Assembly: GCA_030141605.1 (NCBI GenBank)
Contig: JAQGDQ010000338.1
Span: 126,001 to 167,961 of the forward strand
Length of the DNA stretch: 41,961 nucleotides
Origin: Tubiluchus corallicola
Lineage: Eukaryota; Priapulida; Priapulimorpha; Priapulimorphida; Tubiluchidae
Direction of reading: 5' to 3'
Every line of letters begins with the position of its first letter. Positions within the stretch are counted from its first letter, which is position 1. Made by a program: the position numbers and the translations under genes. Shown one piece after another: positions 33,722 to 41,961 of the stretch. Below the pieces are notes generated by a model. The model did no database searches. It was not told the DNA's origin and saw only the letters and a program-made list of their open reading frames with translations.

Positions 33722-34138
33722 CAACCTCGGATATAAGGGATACATCGGGATAAAATGGTCCCTTTTGTGTTTGGGTTGGTGGGGTGTTTGTGTTTTTTGT
33801 GTTTTTTTTTGTGGTTTTGTACACATTCAGTGCATACGGTATGTAGGAAGCTCCTTCAGTGAAGCGAGATGTATGTGACCGCAGAAACCGAACTTTTGAA
33901 GGCCAAATTTGCGAAAAATAGAGGTTATCCATCAATTTCACTTTGATCATAGGGTCCCTTATATGTGAGGTAATCTACCTAGGTTTCTACTACGCGGAAC
34001 CTGAAGATATCGTCCTTTATAACCAAAAGTCCCTTATATCCGAGTACCTTATATACGAAGATTTTTACATATATGAAACATTATGAAAAATCGGTTGTTG
34101 GTGGTCCCTTATAAGCGAGTATCTTACACCCGAGGTTG
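33722..34138. mobile_element. MITE with CAACCTCGG termini, about 417 bp
   Basis: The left end CAACCTCGGATATAAGGGAT and the reverse complement of the right end, CAACCTCGGGTGTAAGATAC, match over about 16 of 20 positions. The CCCTTATA-type motif recurs internally (near 33955, 34030, 34107). No target duplication could be set and no coding was found. Confidence 0.65.
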
Positions 34139-34150
34139 ACCTTGGCAAAA

Positions 34151-34238
34151 GGAGGTGAACAGAATCATGTCTTGGACGTACAATTCATTGGATCATCATC
34201 ATCATTATACGTTCAGGGACATGATTCTGTTAACCTCC
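34151..34238. repeat. Near-perfect palindrome, 30-bp arms
   Basis: The left arm starts GGAGGTGAACAGAATCATGT and the reverse complement of the right arm starts GGAGGTTAACAGAATCATGT. Both run on to ACGTA at 34180 and 34208. A 27-nt ATC-rich loop separates them. It begins 12 bp after the MITE and lies 340 bp before the first nested gene. Confidence 0.85.
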
Positions 34239-34360
34239 CTATGCCAGGACTCCCTACTCGCTGCAATGTCCCAAGTGCATTCATCTCTAAGGATTAGTAA
34301 ACAGATTCAGACTGTGGCCACCATTGCCTATATGTTATAATAATACAGTTAAACGTTGAG

Positions 34361-34578
34361 GCATAAATAGAATAAAAAACAATGCAGTGACGAAACTACA
34401 GGTCATAATAATCTATACGTTGTTATAACAATATCGGTCATAACAATTAATGTAGGTTTAAGAATGCTCATTTGGATTTTGGAACACAAGCGATATTGAG
34501 GAATCGAGTAAAAGTGCGAATGGTTCATAATCTGTTCCCTTCTATCTGATAGGCAACTTGAGAACTAGTAACAGAAAC
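34361..34578 (+). promoter_or_regulatory. Upstream region shared by the two nested genes (copy 1)
   Basis: CATAAATAGAATAAAAAACA at about -216 and TTTGGATTTT at -108 from the ATG have counterparts upstream of the second gene (36441 and 36540). Shared non-coding blocks in the same order suggest a duplicated promoter. The TAAATA-like block is a weak TATA candidate. No transcription start can be fixed. Confidence 0.45.
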
Positions 34579-35295
34579 ATGGCTTCAAAAAGCGTCTTCG
34601 TATTCTCAATAATATATGTGGTTCTTACAATGGCACAGAATCCTAGCATGTCGAGGAGACCAGAAAGTCTTGGGCAGGTCTACGAATTTAACATTTACCA
34701 ATGTAACGAAGGTGATGCAGAATGTATAAGAGTGGTGAGCCAAGATCCAAAGTACACAGTCGACGGCAAGGAGAGAGCACAATGCTCAAAGAACATAACA
34801 TGCGGCAAAGATTGTGCCGAGATATTTCTCTACAAGGGGGTTGACAAAGATGCCAAGATGGTGAAGAAGCTTGATGACTGGGTGAAAGAGGTAGATGGGG
34901 AAACTGTGTTCGGGGGACGTCTTGTCGATGATAAGCCGGAACCAGCTGACTACGATAAAACAGCCATTCATGTACAGTTCACGAAGGAGATGTTTGTCGA
35001 ATGGGTGAAATTCCCGGCTCAGTGTACTAAACGGAACGGCGCAAGAGGAGTGAAGTTTGTCGAGCAAGGCAAAGATCCTAACGACTGGACCGTTCTGACG
35101 TATCTGCTCGGCGAGGACGGAGACGAAGAAGAGTTTATGAATTTTCCAAGAGGTCAGGATTCGTACATAAATTTCAAACCTCCTGGATACATCAGCGCGT
35201 TTCGTCTGTTGCCAGGTTACGTAAACACTAGAAACGGCAAATGGAAATGGCCAAGGAAAATGTGCTTCCAAGTGATGGGTTGCTATGGAAACTAA
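34579..35295 (+). CDS. Secreted eight-cysteine protein, discoidin-like C-terminus (nested paralog 1)
   Basis: A 238-aa intronless ORF; the ATG lies in a good context (AAACATGG). In-frame codons upstream up to TTG at 34558 are not needed. Residues 1-19 are a hydrophobic signal peptide, with likely cleavage near TMA-QN. The mature part has cysteines at 42, 49, 69, 75, 79, 149, 229 and 235, all conserved in the second gene, and an N-I-T sequon at 72. Residues 139-235 (FVEWVKF, GVKFVEQG, NDWTVLTY, PPGYISAFRLLPG, MCFQVMGC) follow the strand pattern of an F5/8 type C (discoidin) domain, a galactose-binding-type fold; this is inference. It is nested on the strand opposite its host intron. I do not recognise a named family. 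Confidence 0.88.
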   Translation: MASKSVFVFSIIYVVLTMAQNPSMSRRPESLGQVYEFNIYQCNEGDAECIRVVSQDPKYTVDGKERAQCSKNITCGKDCAEIFLYKGVDKDAKMVKKLDDWVKEVDGETVFGGRLVDDKPEPADYDKTAIHVQFTKEMFVEWVKFPAQCTKRNGARGVKFVEQGKDPNDWTVLTYLLGEDGDEEEFMNFPRGQDSYINFKPPGYISAFRLLPGYVNTRNGKWKWPRKMCFQVMGCYGN

Positions 35296-35536
35296 TGAGA
35301 CTTTTTGAAAGACCTTGCTTCAAATTTGAAAGTTTGATTAAAACATTAAAATTGTCTAGCGCTTGCAGACTACACTAATGTATTGTTAAAATTTCAGACT
35401 TCAATTCTTTGCTCCGTATTTTTTTCAATTTCTCCAAGACATCAGTTTATGTTTATCTAGTTTAATTTTAGATAACTTTTTCTTTAATTTATTTAAGACT
35501 TTTGTGTAATTAGCATTAACCTTAACACTGACCTGA

Positions 35537-35561
35537 AATAAATATTTTGACTGTTAATAAA
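35537..35561 (+). terminator. Polyadenylation signals of nested gene 1
   Basis: Two AATAAA motifs at 35537-35542 and 35556-35561, about 240-265 bp after the stop codon. Confidence 0.6.
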
Positions 35562-35828
35562 GTCCACTATTATATAACCTATTACATAATCGTGAGCATA
35601 CGAACTGTTATGGTTAAACCCGTTATAGGTCATTACAGATGGACAAATCTTTGTTGCCAATGATAAAGCATTTTTGACATCCTCATATAGGAAAGTTGTG
35701 ACAATGGAGTTGTAAAATAGATACTGCCGTCTTTTTGTAACTAAGATTGGTTATATTTAATAAAAATATTCTTGGGTTATTTATTTATGTTTTGTTATTC
35801 TTGCTAAGCTTATCGCTGCCCGTTTTTG

Positions 35829-36278
35829 GAAGGAGATTACAATTCCCCACACAATTTCAATACCATAACCCCAACCCTAGCCCTAACCTTATAATTCGAA
35901 CCCTATCTCTAACCCTAACATGTAACCCCAACCCTAGCCGTAATTATAAATCTAACCCTAACCCTAAACAAACCCTAAAACTAACCCTAACCCAAACCCT
36001 AGCCCTAACCTTAACCCTAACCCTTTCTCTAACCCTTAATGTAACCCCAACCATAGCCCTAATCCTAAATCTAAGCTTAATCCTAACCCTAACCCTAATC
36101 CCTAACCTAACCTTAGCCCTAACACAAACCTTAACTCTAACCCTGACCCTAATACAGCCTTAACCCTATACCAACCCTAAGTCTAACCCTTGCCCTAACC
36201 CGTTATCTTAACCCTGACCCTAATCCAAATCTGCTTCACGAACTAATTACTTGTGTGTGGGGAATTGTAAACTTTAGC
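35829..36278. mobile_element. Inverted-repeat element enclosing a telomere-like array
   Basis: TTACAATTCCCCACACAA at the left (from 35837) is inverted at the right (GTGTGTGGGGAATTGTAA, ending 36270). Both lie inside a 10-bp direct repeat CCCGTTTTTG at 35819-35828 and 36279-36288. Terminal inverted repeats with a target duplication of 9-11 bp would fit a Mutator-like (MULE) element; this class is inference. The interior is almost wholly CCCTAA-type repeat. It lies between the two nested genes. Confidence 0.6.
35864..36226. repeat. Degenerate interstitial telomere-type (CCCTAA)n array
   Basis: About 360 bp of CCCTAA units with frequent variants (CCCCAA, CCTTAA, CCCTAG, CTCTAA). The exact metazoan telomere hexamer TTAGGG is the commonest unit on the minus strand. 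Divergence and inverted-repeat flanks argue against a recent chromosome-end fusion. Confidence 0.9.
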
Positions 36279-36440
36279 CCCGTTTTTGTGTAACTAATTT
36301 TATTGTTGCTTGGATACCAATATCCTTAAGAAATTGTAGGGCGTGACTTTTCTGAGAAAAAATTGGCCCTACTTAGTTAACAGACTATGACTTAGTGGCC
36401 AACATCACCTAAAGACTATACTATATAGTAAAATACCAGA

Positions 36441-36617
36441 GTATAAATGGAATAAATAAAAACAATACGACAATTAAATTACAATTAAATAACAATGAAA
36501 CGGATTTAAGAATTCAAGGAAGTTATTATTATTATCTGATTTGGATTTTAGAACAAAACGAGCGTAGAGCACATGTGGATGTTCAAATCTGCTGGCCTTA
36601 TCTAGTGCTTGAAGAAC
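36441..36617 (+). promoter_or_regulatory. Upstream region shared by the two nested genes (copy 2)
   Basis: GTATAAATGGAATAAATAAA at about -176 and TTTGGATTTT at -78 from the ATG correspond to blocks upstream of the first gene. The TATAAAT here is the better TATA candidate of the pair. Spacing to the ATG is 30-40 bp shorter than in the first gene. Confidence 0.45.
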
Positions 36618-37349
36618 ATGGCTTCAAAATATGTCTTCAGTACCTTACTATGTGTGTCGATGACTGTTACAACATCATGGGCTCAAAGCGAAGTAGACGA
36701 GGCAGAAAATCTTGGGCAAATCTACGAATTTAACACTTACCGATGTGACAAAGGTGATACAGAATGTCTAAGAGTGGTGAGTCAAGATCCGAAGTACACA
36801 GTCGACGGCAAAGAAAGAGCACAATGCTCAAAGAACATGACATGCGGAAGAGGCTGTGCCGAGATATTTCTCTACAAGGGTTTTGACACAGGTGCTGAGA
36901 AGGTGAAGGAGCTTAATAACTGGCTACAGTATGAGGTAGATGGGGAAAGATTGAGAAAGACGTTTGGCGGGAGCCTTGCCGAAGAGGAGCCAGTGCCAGC
37001 TGACTATGACAAAACAGCCATTCATGTAAAGCTGAAAAACAACATGTTCGTGGAATGGATCAAATTCCCTGCTGTATGTACTGGGGACGATGGCATAAGA
37101 GGAGTGAAATTTGTTGAACAAGGAAAGGATCCTAACGACTGGACAGTTCTCAAGTACAAATTTGAAGATGGCGGAGACGAAGAAGCGTTCATGATGTTTT
37201 CGAAAGATCTGGATTCGTACATAAATTTCAAGCCTCCTGCATACATCAGCGCATTTCGTCTTTTGCCAGGTTACCAAAATCCCGCAACCGGTAAATGGAA
37301 ATGGCCCAAACAAATGTGCTTCCAGGTGATTGGCTGTCGTGGAGACTGA
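36618..37349 (+). CDS. Secreted eight-cysteine protein, discoidin-like C-terminus (nested paralog 2)
   Basis: A 243-aa intronless ORF starting at the ATG that aligns with paralog 1 (both begin MASK). The signal peptide ends near SWA-QS (residues 1-22). Mature cysteines at 43, 50, 70, 76, 80 and three in the C-terminal half match paralog 1, as does the sequon (N-M-T at 73). The segment around SQDPKYTVDGKERAQCSKN is identical. A four-residue net insertion lies in the linker before TFGG. FVEWIKF, GVKFVEQG, PPAYISAFRLLPG and MCFQVIGC repeat the discoidin-like pattern. Signal and linker diverge while the cysteine framework holds, so both copies look functional. No obvious polyadenylation signal lies close downstream. 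Confidence 0.88.
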   Translation: MASKYVFSTLLCVSMTVTTSWAQSEVDEAENLGQIYEFNTYRCDKGDTECLRVVSQDPKYTVDGKERAQCSKNMTCGRGCAEIFLYKGFDTGAEKVKELNNWLQYEVDGERLRKTFGGSLAEEEPVPADYDKTAIHVKLKNNMFVEWIKFPAVCTGDDGIRGVKFVEQGKDPNDWTVLKYKFEDGGDEEAFMMFSKDLDSYINFKPPAYISAFRLLPGYQNPATGKWKWPKQMCFQVIGCRGD

Positions 37350-37410
37350 TGTCGTTTTTGGAAAGACTCAATTTCAAATTAATTTGGTTAGGTCTGTCTG
37401 GTGTTTCTAA

Positions 37411-37655
37411 GCCTAGACTACAATTTTGTAAAAGTTGATGATTGCATTAATTACTTCGCGTTTTGTCTAAGGGTTTTTTTAGTGTCTGTAAGCCAAGACT
37501 ACAATTTTGTAAAAGTTGATGACTGCATTAATTACTTCGCTTTTTGACTAAGGTTCTTTTAGTTTCTGTTTGCCTAGACTACAATTTTGTAAAAGTTGAT
37601 GACTGCATTAATTACTTCGCGTTTTGTCTAGGGTTTTTTAGTTCCTGTTTGCAGA
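37411..37655. repeat. 80-bp tandem repeat, three copies, 3' of nested gene 2
   Basis: Units beginning GCCTAGACTACAATTTTGTA (or GCCAAGACT) start at 37411, 37492 and 37572, and include AAAAGTTGATGA, GCATTAATTACTTCGC and TTTTGTCTA. It starts 61 bp after the stop codon, so it probably lies in the 3' UTR. Confidence 0.92.
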
Positions 37656-38227
37656 CTTTAGTTATAAACATCAACTATTTCTTCAATGTCGTTATTTTTT
37701 CTACATCTACGGTATTTAGAAATGTTCTTGCAGAATTTGTAGTATGACACATCGCCTATCTCATACTGAAACATTGATTGTAAGACGTACAGAAAAACTG
37801 TTTAAAAACTTAATGAATTTGAAAACCACTGTAGTTTTAACTAGTTTAGCCTTTTTTAAATCAGCATTCCAGTCTCAGCAGGCCTACAATAGGTAAAAAC
37901 CGTCTTTAGGTAAAGTCGGTGAACCAACGCCAATATAGTGATATTAGTTTTATTTGCAAGAAACGATATAGGACAATTTATGGTGAACAAGTTATTCTCG
38001 AGAAAAATTCTCTTCGGAAAATGTATATACTTTCATATTCATGTAACATTTTATAACTCACCACAGGCAGTTATTGAGCTCAGCTTTTACATAAGTGCCA
38101 CATAACGAACAGGTGCAACGTATTAGACAAAAAGCAGCTGTGCAGCGTGTTTGAATATAAGCGCTATGCAAATACATGTAATTAATAACTATCACGTAGA
38201 AACTAGGTTAATAGTTTCCTTGCATAA

Positions 38228-38230
<3 letters not shown>

Positions 38231-38264
<34 letters not shown>
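38231..38264. repeat. (TA)n microsatellite
   Basis: About 17 TA dinucleotides. Confidence 0.95.
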
Positions 38265-38269
<5 letters not shown>

Positions 38270-38771
38270 CAATACATATAAAATTTTACCATATTAATTT
38301 CATTGGTATATTTTATTAATTGACTAATCTGTTTTGCAAATATTGCACAGTGTATTTATTTAAGTTTATTAACTTTTTAATTCCTTTTTAAAACATTGAT
38401 TTTTTTTTTGTATTTGTGTACAAAAATTTTAGAAATTAATATTAAACGTTAACTACTGAGTTAATATAAATGTTGTAATTCTTATTAACAACAAATATTA
38501 CGTAAGCTGAGTTTAATTAGAGAATGCTGCGCCCAGGACATAAAAAACATTAGCCAAACAACACAACAAAAGATGGATTCAATTTATAATGCACGGTTTC
38601 AAACAGTACTCGATCTACGGCGACGGCAATCCAACGGCGACCGTTACCAAGTGTGGACAATAATAAGCAATTTTGCAGATACGTAATTCGTAATACATAT
38701 TTTCAAACAACACACGAGTTACCGCGACCGTTGCCTGAGATGTGTGAAAAAGCCTTAATGAAATGACTCAC

Positions 38772-38873
38772 CTGGAATATCACAGGCTTCGCCACCCCAG
38801 TCGCAATCACAATAACATTGAGCTCCTTTGTTATTTAAACATGCACCATTAACACATTCTGGTGAGCAGTCCT
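38772..38873 (-). CDS. EGF-like exon without calcium motif (34 codons), seven cysteines
   Basis: The acceptor TTTGCAG and donor GTGAGT are both phase 1. The frame reads E-D-C-S-P-E-C-V-N-G-A-C, then CLNNKGAQCYC, then DCDWGGEAC. The short C1-C2-C3 spacing and the G-x-C element resemble tenascin/Notch-type EGF modules rather than the cbEGFs. There is no D-x-N-E-C. One cysteine more than the canonical six sits right after C5 (C-Y-C-D-C). Confidence 0.82.
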
Positions 38874-39057
38874 CTGCAAAGAAAAATATGTTTGTTTGGT
38901 TAGTTAATTGCCAGCTTGTTTGCTTTCTTATATTGCTTGTCTGTCTGTCTATCTGTGTATCTGCTTGCGTGTCTACTTGTGTATTTGTCTGTCCGTCTGT
39001 CTACATACTACATATATGTTGCGTTTAGGCCATATGAAACCGTATTGTAAGAAGTCA

Positions 39058-39370
<313 letters not shown>

Positions 39371-39944
39371 GTTTGTTATTAATTCGCTCGGCAAATGAAA
39401 AGAGCAGCCATGGATGCCAGTGTTTTCCAACCTAATGCGGACTTGATAGTTAAAAACTCAAATATGCAGAATATTTCCAAACTATTTAATTAAAACGATA
39501 ATGTGCCACGTGACAATTATGTAACCACCTCCATTATTCACTGTTCATAGTTTACAATTTTTGACAATTTAATAAGCATTTTAAAGTTGTATAAATTGGC
39601 GGGACGACTTGCTTCAAAATTTTGTCTTTCACCACGCCGGAATCGAGTGCTAAACAGTCAGTTAATGTTATTAGGTTATGGCAGAACCGAAACCCAGCGT
39701 ACCATAAAGATAATATCTTGAGACACTGAACTTCCAGAGGTAACTTCCATCCTGTCACCCATCTCTTCACTAGCCAAACTCGGCATTGCTTTACTTCCGT
39801 CGTTAAGCACGCACCATTTCACTGAGCTTTTCACCCTTCCCTCCTTACACATTTATTGGGTTATTATTGACACTAAATAATGGCACTATTATTTACTGGC
39901 AGTTGATTCATGGATCAAGAAGCAGGACTGCATCATCTCAGAGA

Positions 39945-40020
39945 TTTAATTTTGATTTGATTTGATTTAAGTCTTTATTGCAAACTCTAGGTTCATATAT
40001 TATAATATTATACAAAAATA
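39945..40020 (-). mobile_element. LINE-type 3' tail with (AAATC)n end
   Basis: On the minus strand a CAATAAAGACTT segment passes into AAATCAAATCAAATC repeats, a polyadenylation signal plus pentanucleotide tail. The upstream LINE body is not recognisable. Confidence 0.4.
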
Positions 40021-40439
40021 CATTCAGGACAAAAAGTTACATACAACAGTTATAAATATTTACAATTATGACTAGTTAGTGACATACAAAGTAAATGAAT
40101 GAATAAACTATAAAAATCACATCGGCAATGCGTTACCGAAAACAATAAAAAACTTCTATCCATTCTCTTAAATGCTTACAAATATCATTCTCCCTAAAAG
40201 CAACTCTATTACATAGACTAATTGTCTGATTGTCTGTCTGAGTGACTAACTAGCTGACTGAGTGCCTGATGAGTTAACTGATACATATAATAAGTGACGG
40301 GGGGGGGGAGCGACTGTCAGCCAACCTACTAAACGACGTTTCAGTTTTAACAATTTTCATCAATACTTAATGATCAATTTAACACATCTACTTATGTAAG
40401 CCGAAATGGCTATGAAGCACAAAGAACGTGTCAACTCAC

Positions 40440-40626
40440 CTCTGCACTGAAGTTTAGTAACATCCTCATCTACTTTACTAACACAGTTATCTACTCCATC
40501 ACACAGCGAGGATATATTAAACAAATGTAAGCTTGTATCATCAGCATTCACTTGACACGCAAATAAACCAAGTTCTTGGTCTATTATTATATCTTGTTGA
40601 CTAATAGTACCATGTACTGTTGATAC
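40440..40626 (-). CDS. LDL-receptor class A-like exon (phase 0 to 1)
   Basis: The acceptor ACGCAG gives phase 0 and the donor GTGAGT phase 1. The frame reads VSTVHGTISQQ, then GLFACQVNADD, FNISSLCDGVDNC and KVDEDVTKLQC. The L-C-D-G-x-x-N-C and acidic D-E ending match the second half of an LDL-receptor class A module (calcium-binding W-x-C-D-G-x-x-D-C-x-D-x-S-D-E). Only four cysteines are present rather than six. N-I-S is a possible glycosylation site. The preceding exons lie beyond the right edge. Confidence 0.75.
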
Positions 40627-40980
40627 CTGCGTAAAAGAAAAATATGAATTAACTAACTAATCATCATTCACTATCAATAATTACAATGATGATCCTGATG
40701 ACGATGACGACGATGATGACGTTAATCAGAACGATGTTCATGATGTTTATGATGACCACGATGATGACGACTATGATGATGATGATGACAATGATGATGA
40801 TGAAGATGATGATCATGATGATGATGATGACGACGACTATGACGATGATGATAATGAAGATGATGATGATGAAGATAATAATGACGACGATGATGACGAC
40901 GATGACGACGACGATGATGATGACGATGATGTTGATGATGATAAGGGTGATGGTTGCTAGCCCTGCTACTACTACTACTG

Positions 40981-41039
<59 letters not shown>

Positions 41040-41961
41040 GAGAGAGATAAAAGTGAGCTGGCATGAAAGATACATTTTCAATTTTAATAAACTTCGTAAA
41101 ACCAAATAAAAATGCTTGACATTAAGGCCTCCTAGCGAAATTTGGCTTGTTGCGTAACTCTTGGTATTTTAAACAATTTTTCCAATATCTACACGAATTT
41201 ATCCGTGCCCTGGGGCGGGTCACTGTACACTTTAAGCGCATTTCCTGCCAAAGAGGGCTATTACCGAATTTCCGGTCCTCCTAGCTAGCTCTTGTTCGTC
41301 GATCAGTCGAGTTAATCTTACATTAGAAACAAAAGATTGTTGTGACAATAGACTTGTGTACAGGATGACCGGAAAATTCCGTTACTGTACCTGAATTAGT
41401 ATACCTCACTAAGAAAATGTAATCCGTTTAGTTAAAGAACAAAGACGAAAAAATTGGATGTTAAAGAATCATTTTATAATAAAAAATAAACCACATTTAA
41501 AATTAAAATTCTTTGATACACGTACTAAAAATTGGGGACATAAGTAGCATAGTGGCTAGTACATTAAAATTTCATTTTTGTTGATCGAAATACTAAATTT
41601 GATTGTATTAAAAGAATTTCTGGGAAAGAAATCACTGGACTTATGGCCGGAACTATTTTCTCATAAGGCCCAGAATTCTTGTTGCTGCAAAAAAATCAAT
41701 AATCTTATTGCTCTCCACTAAACTTGGTAGCATTTTTTGTGATTTGATCGGCATTTTGCATCAAAAATTTCTAAAGCGCACTTCTTTTAGAGCACCCTGT
41801 ACGTTTGAAAGCAGTTTAAACTACGAAAGCCCGCGTGTAACACAATTATATAGCCATAATAATGGCACCGAATTTTTCCAGTATTTTTACATTCACTGTC
41901 AAATTTTCGTATCCTGTTACATGCGCCTGTAAATTTCGGAATTCTGGTTGAACTGAAAACT
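40627..41961 (-). other. Intron to window end, mostly triplet repeats
   Basis: GAT/GAC and CTA arrays occupy 40686-41040. No exon or named element was recognised in 41041-41961. Confidence 0.7.
40686..41040. repeat. GAT/GAC array followed by (CTA)n
   Basis: Impure GATGAT/GACGAC triplets to about 40945, then from about 40966 an almost pure CTA array of about 24 units. Frames reading poly-Met/Thr or poly-His/Ser are artefacts. Confidence 0.95.

Larger units (their letters stand above)
30791..38771 (-). other. 8.0-kb intron hosting two nested plus-strand genes
   Basis: It separates the first cbEGF exon from the EGF-like exon at 38772. It holds a GC-rich block (31980-32390), a Penelope-like remnant (33195-33450), an inverted-repeat element and palindrome (33722-34238), two intronless genes (34579-37349) and a downstream tandem repeat. 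Nothing firm was recognised in 30791-31979, 32413-33194 or 37656-38771. Confidence 0.8.

Noticed and set aside
34558-34578. Upstream TTG as start of the first nested gene (and TTG at 36609 for the second)
   Set aside because: The ATG at 34579 and 36618 aligns between paralogs (MASK), has a good Kozak-type context and directly precedes the signal peptide.
34786-35271. 161-codon minus ORF, and its counterpart at 36924-37313
   Set aside because: Antisense shadows of the two nested genes. The paralogs conserve the plus-strand proteins, and the antisense frames differ in length and ends.
35747-36163. 138-codon plus ORF between the nested genes
   Set aside because: Mostly the CCCTAA array read as Leu-Thr/Asn-Pro repeats; it lacks an ATG context and any homology.

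Overview
This is a non-vertebrate animal genomic window (invertebrate metazoan; phylum not resolvable from the sequence). Evidence: spliced GT-AG exons in AT-rich introns of 0.6-14 kb, tandem calcium-binding EGF domains, remnants of LINE, hAT, Harbinger-like, LTR and SINE elements, and abundant long microsatellites. There are no bacterial features.

Minus strand: one large gene runs through the whole window and leaves it at both ends. Fifteen exons are visible. In coding order (right to left) they encode a four-cysteine LDL-receptor-class-A-like segment (40440-40626), a non-calcium EGF-like domain (38772-38873), and 13 complete plus one partial calcium-binding EGF (cbEGF) domains (30790 down to 1). 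Except for the phase-0 acceptor of the first visible exon, every visible junction is phase 1. Nearly every exon is one domain; 7720-7968 carries two. The product should be a secreted or cell-surface matrix-type protein. Start and stop lie outside the window.

Plus strand, nested: the 8-kb intron between exons 30665-30790 and 38772-38873 contains two intact intronless genes in tandem (34579-35295 and 36618-37349). They encode paralogous secreted proteins of 238 and 243 aa with eight conserved cysteines in the mature part, a conserved N-glycosylation site, and a C-terminal half that looks like a divergent discoidin (F5/8 type C) fold. Similarity continues into both flanks, so this is a DNA-level tandem duplication. 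Between them sits an inverted-repeat element, flanked by a 10-bp direct repeat, whose interior is a degenerate telomere-type CCCTAA array.

The 14.3-kb intron 13845-28149 is mostly mobile-element debris: a LINE 3' end split by a structured 297-bp insertion with a 12-bp target duplication, a solo LTR, a second LINE 3' end split by a hAT-like element, a second LTR candidate, a Harbinger-type MITE and a tRNA-derived SINE beside the next exon. A dispersed family of four same-orientation copies (about 1500-2297, 3950-4869, 21757-22380, 28410-28860) abuts two EGF exons at nearly the same distance, suggesting duplication of an exon together with its downstream intron.

No RNA gene, CRISPR array or complete autonomous transposon was found. 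Exon calls rest on reading frame, domain cysteine pattern and splice consensus; product names are family-level only.
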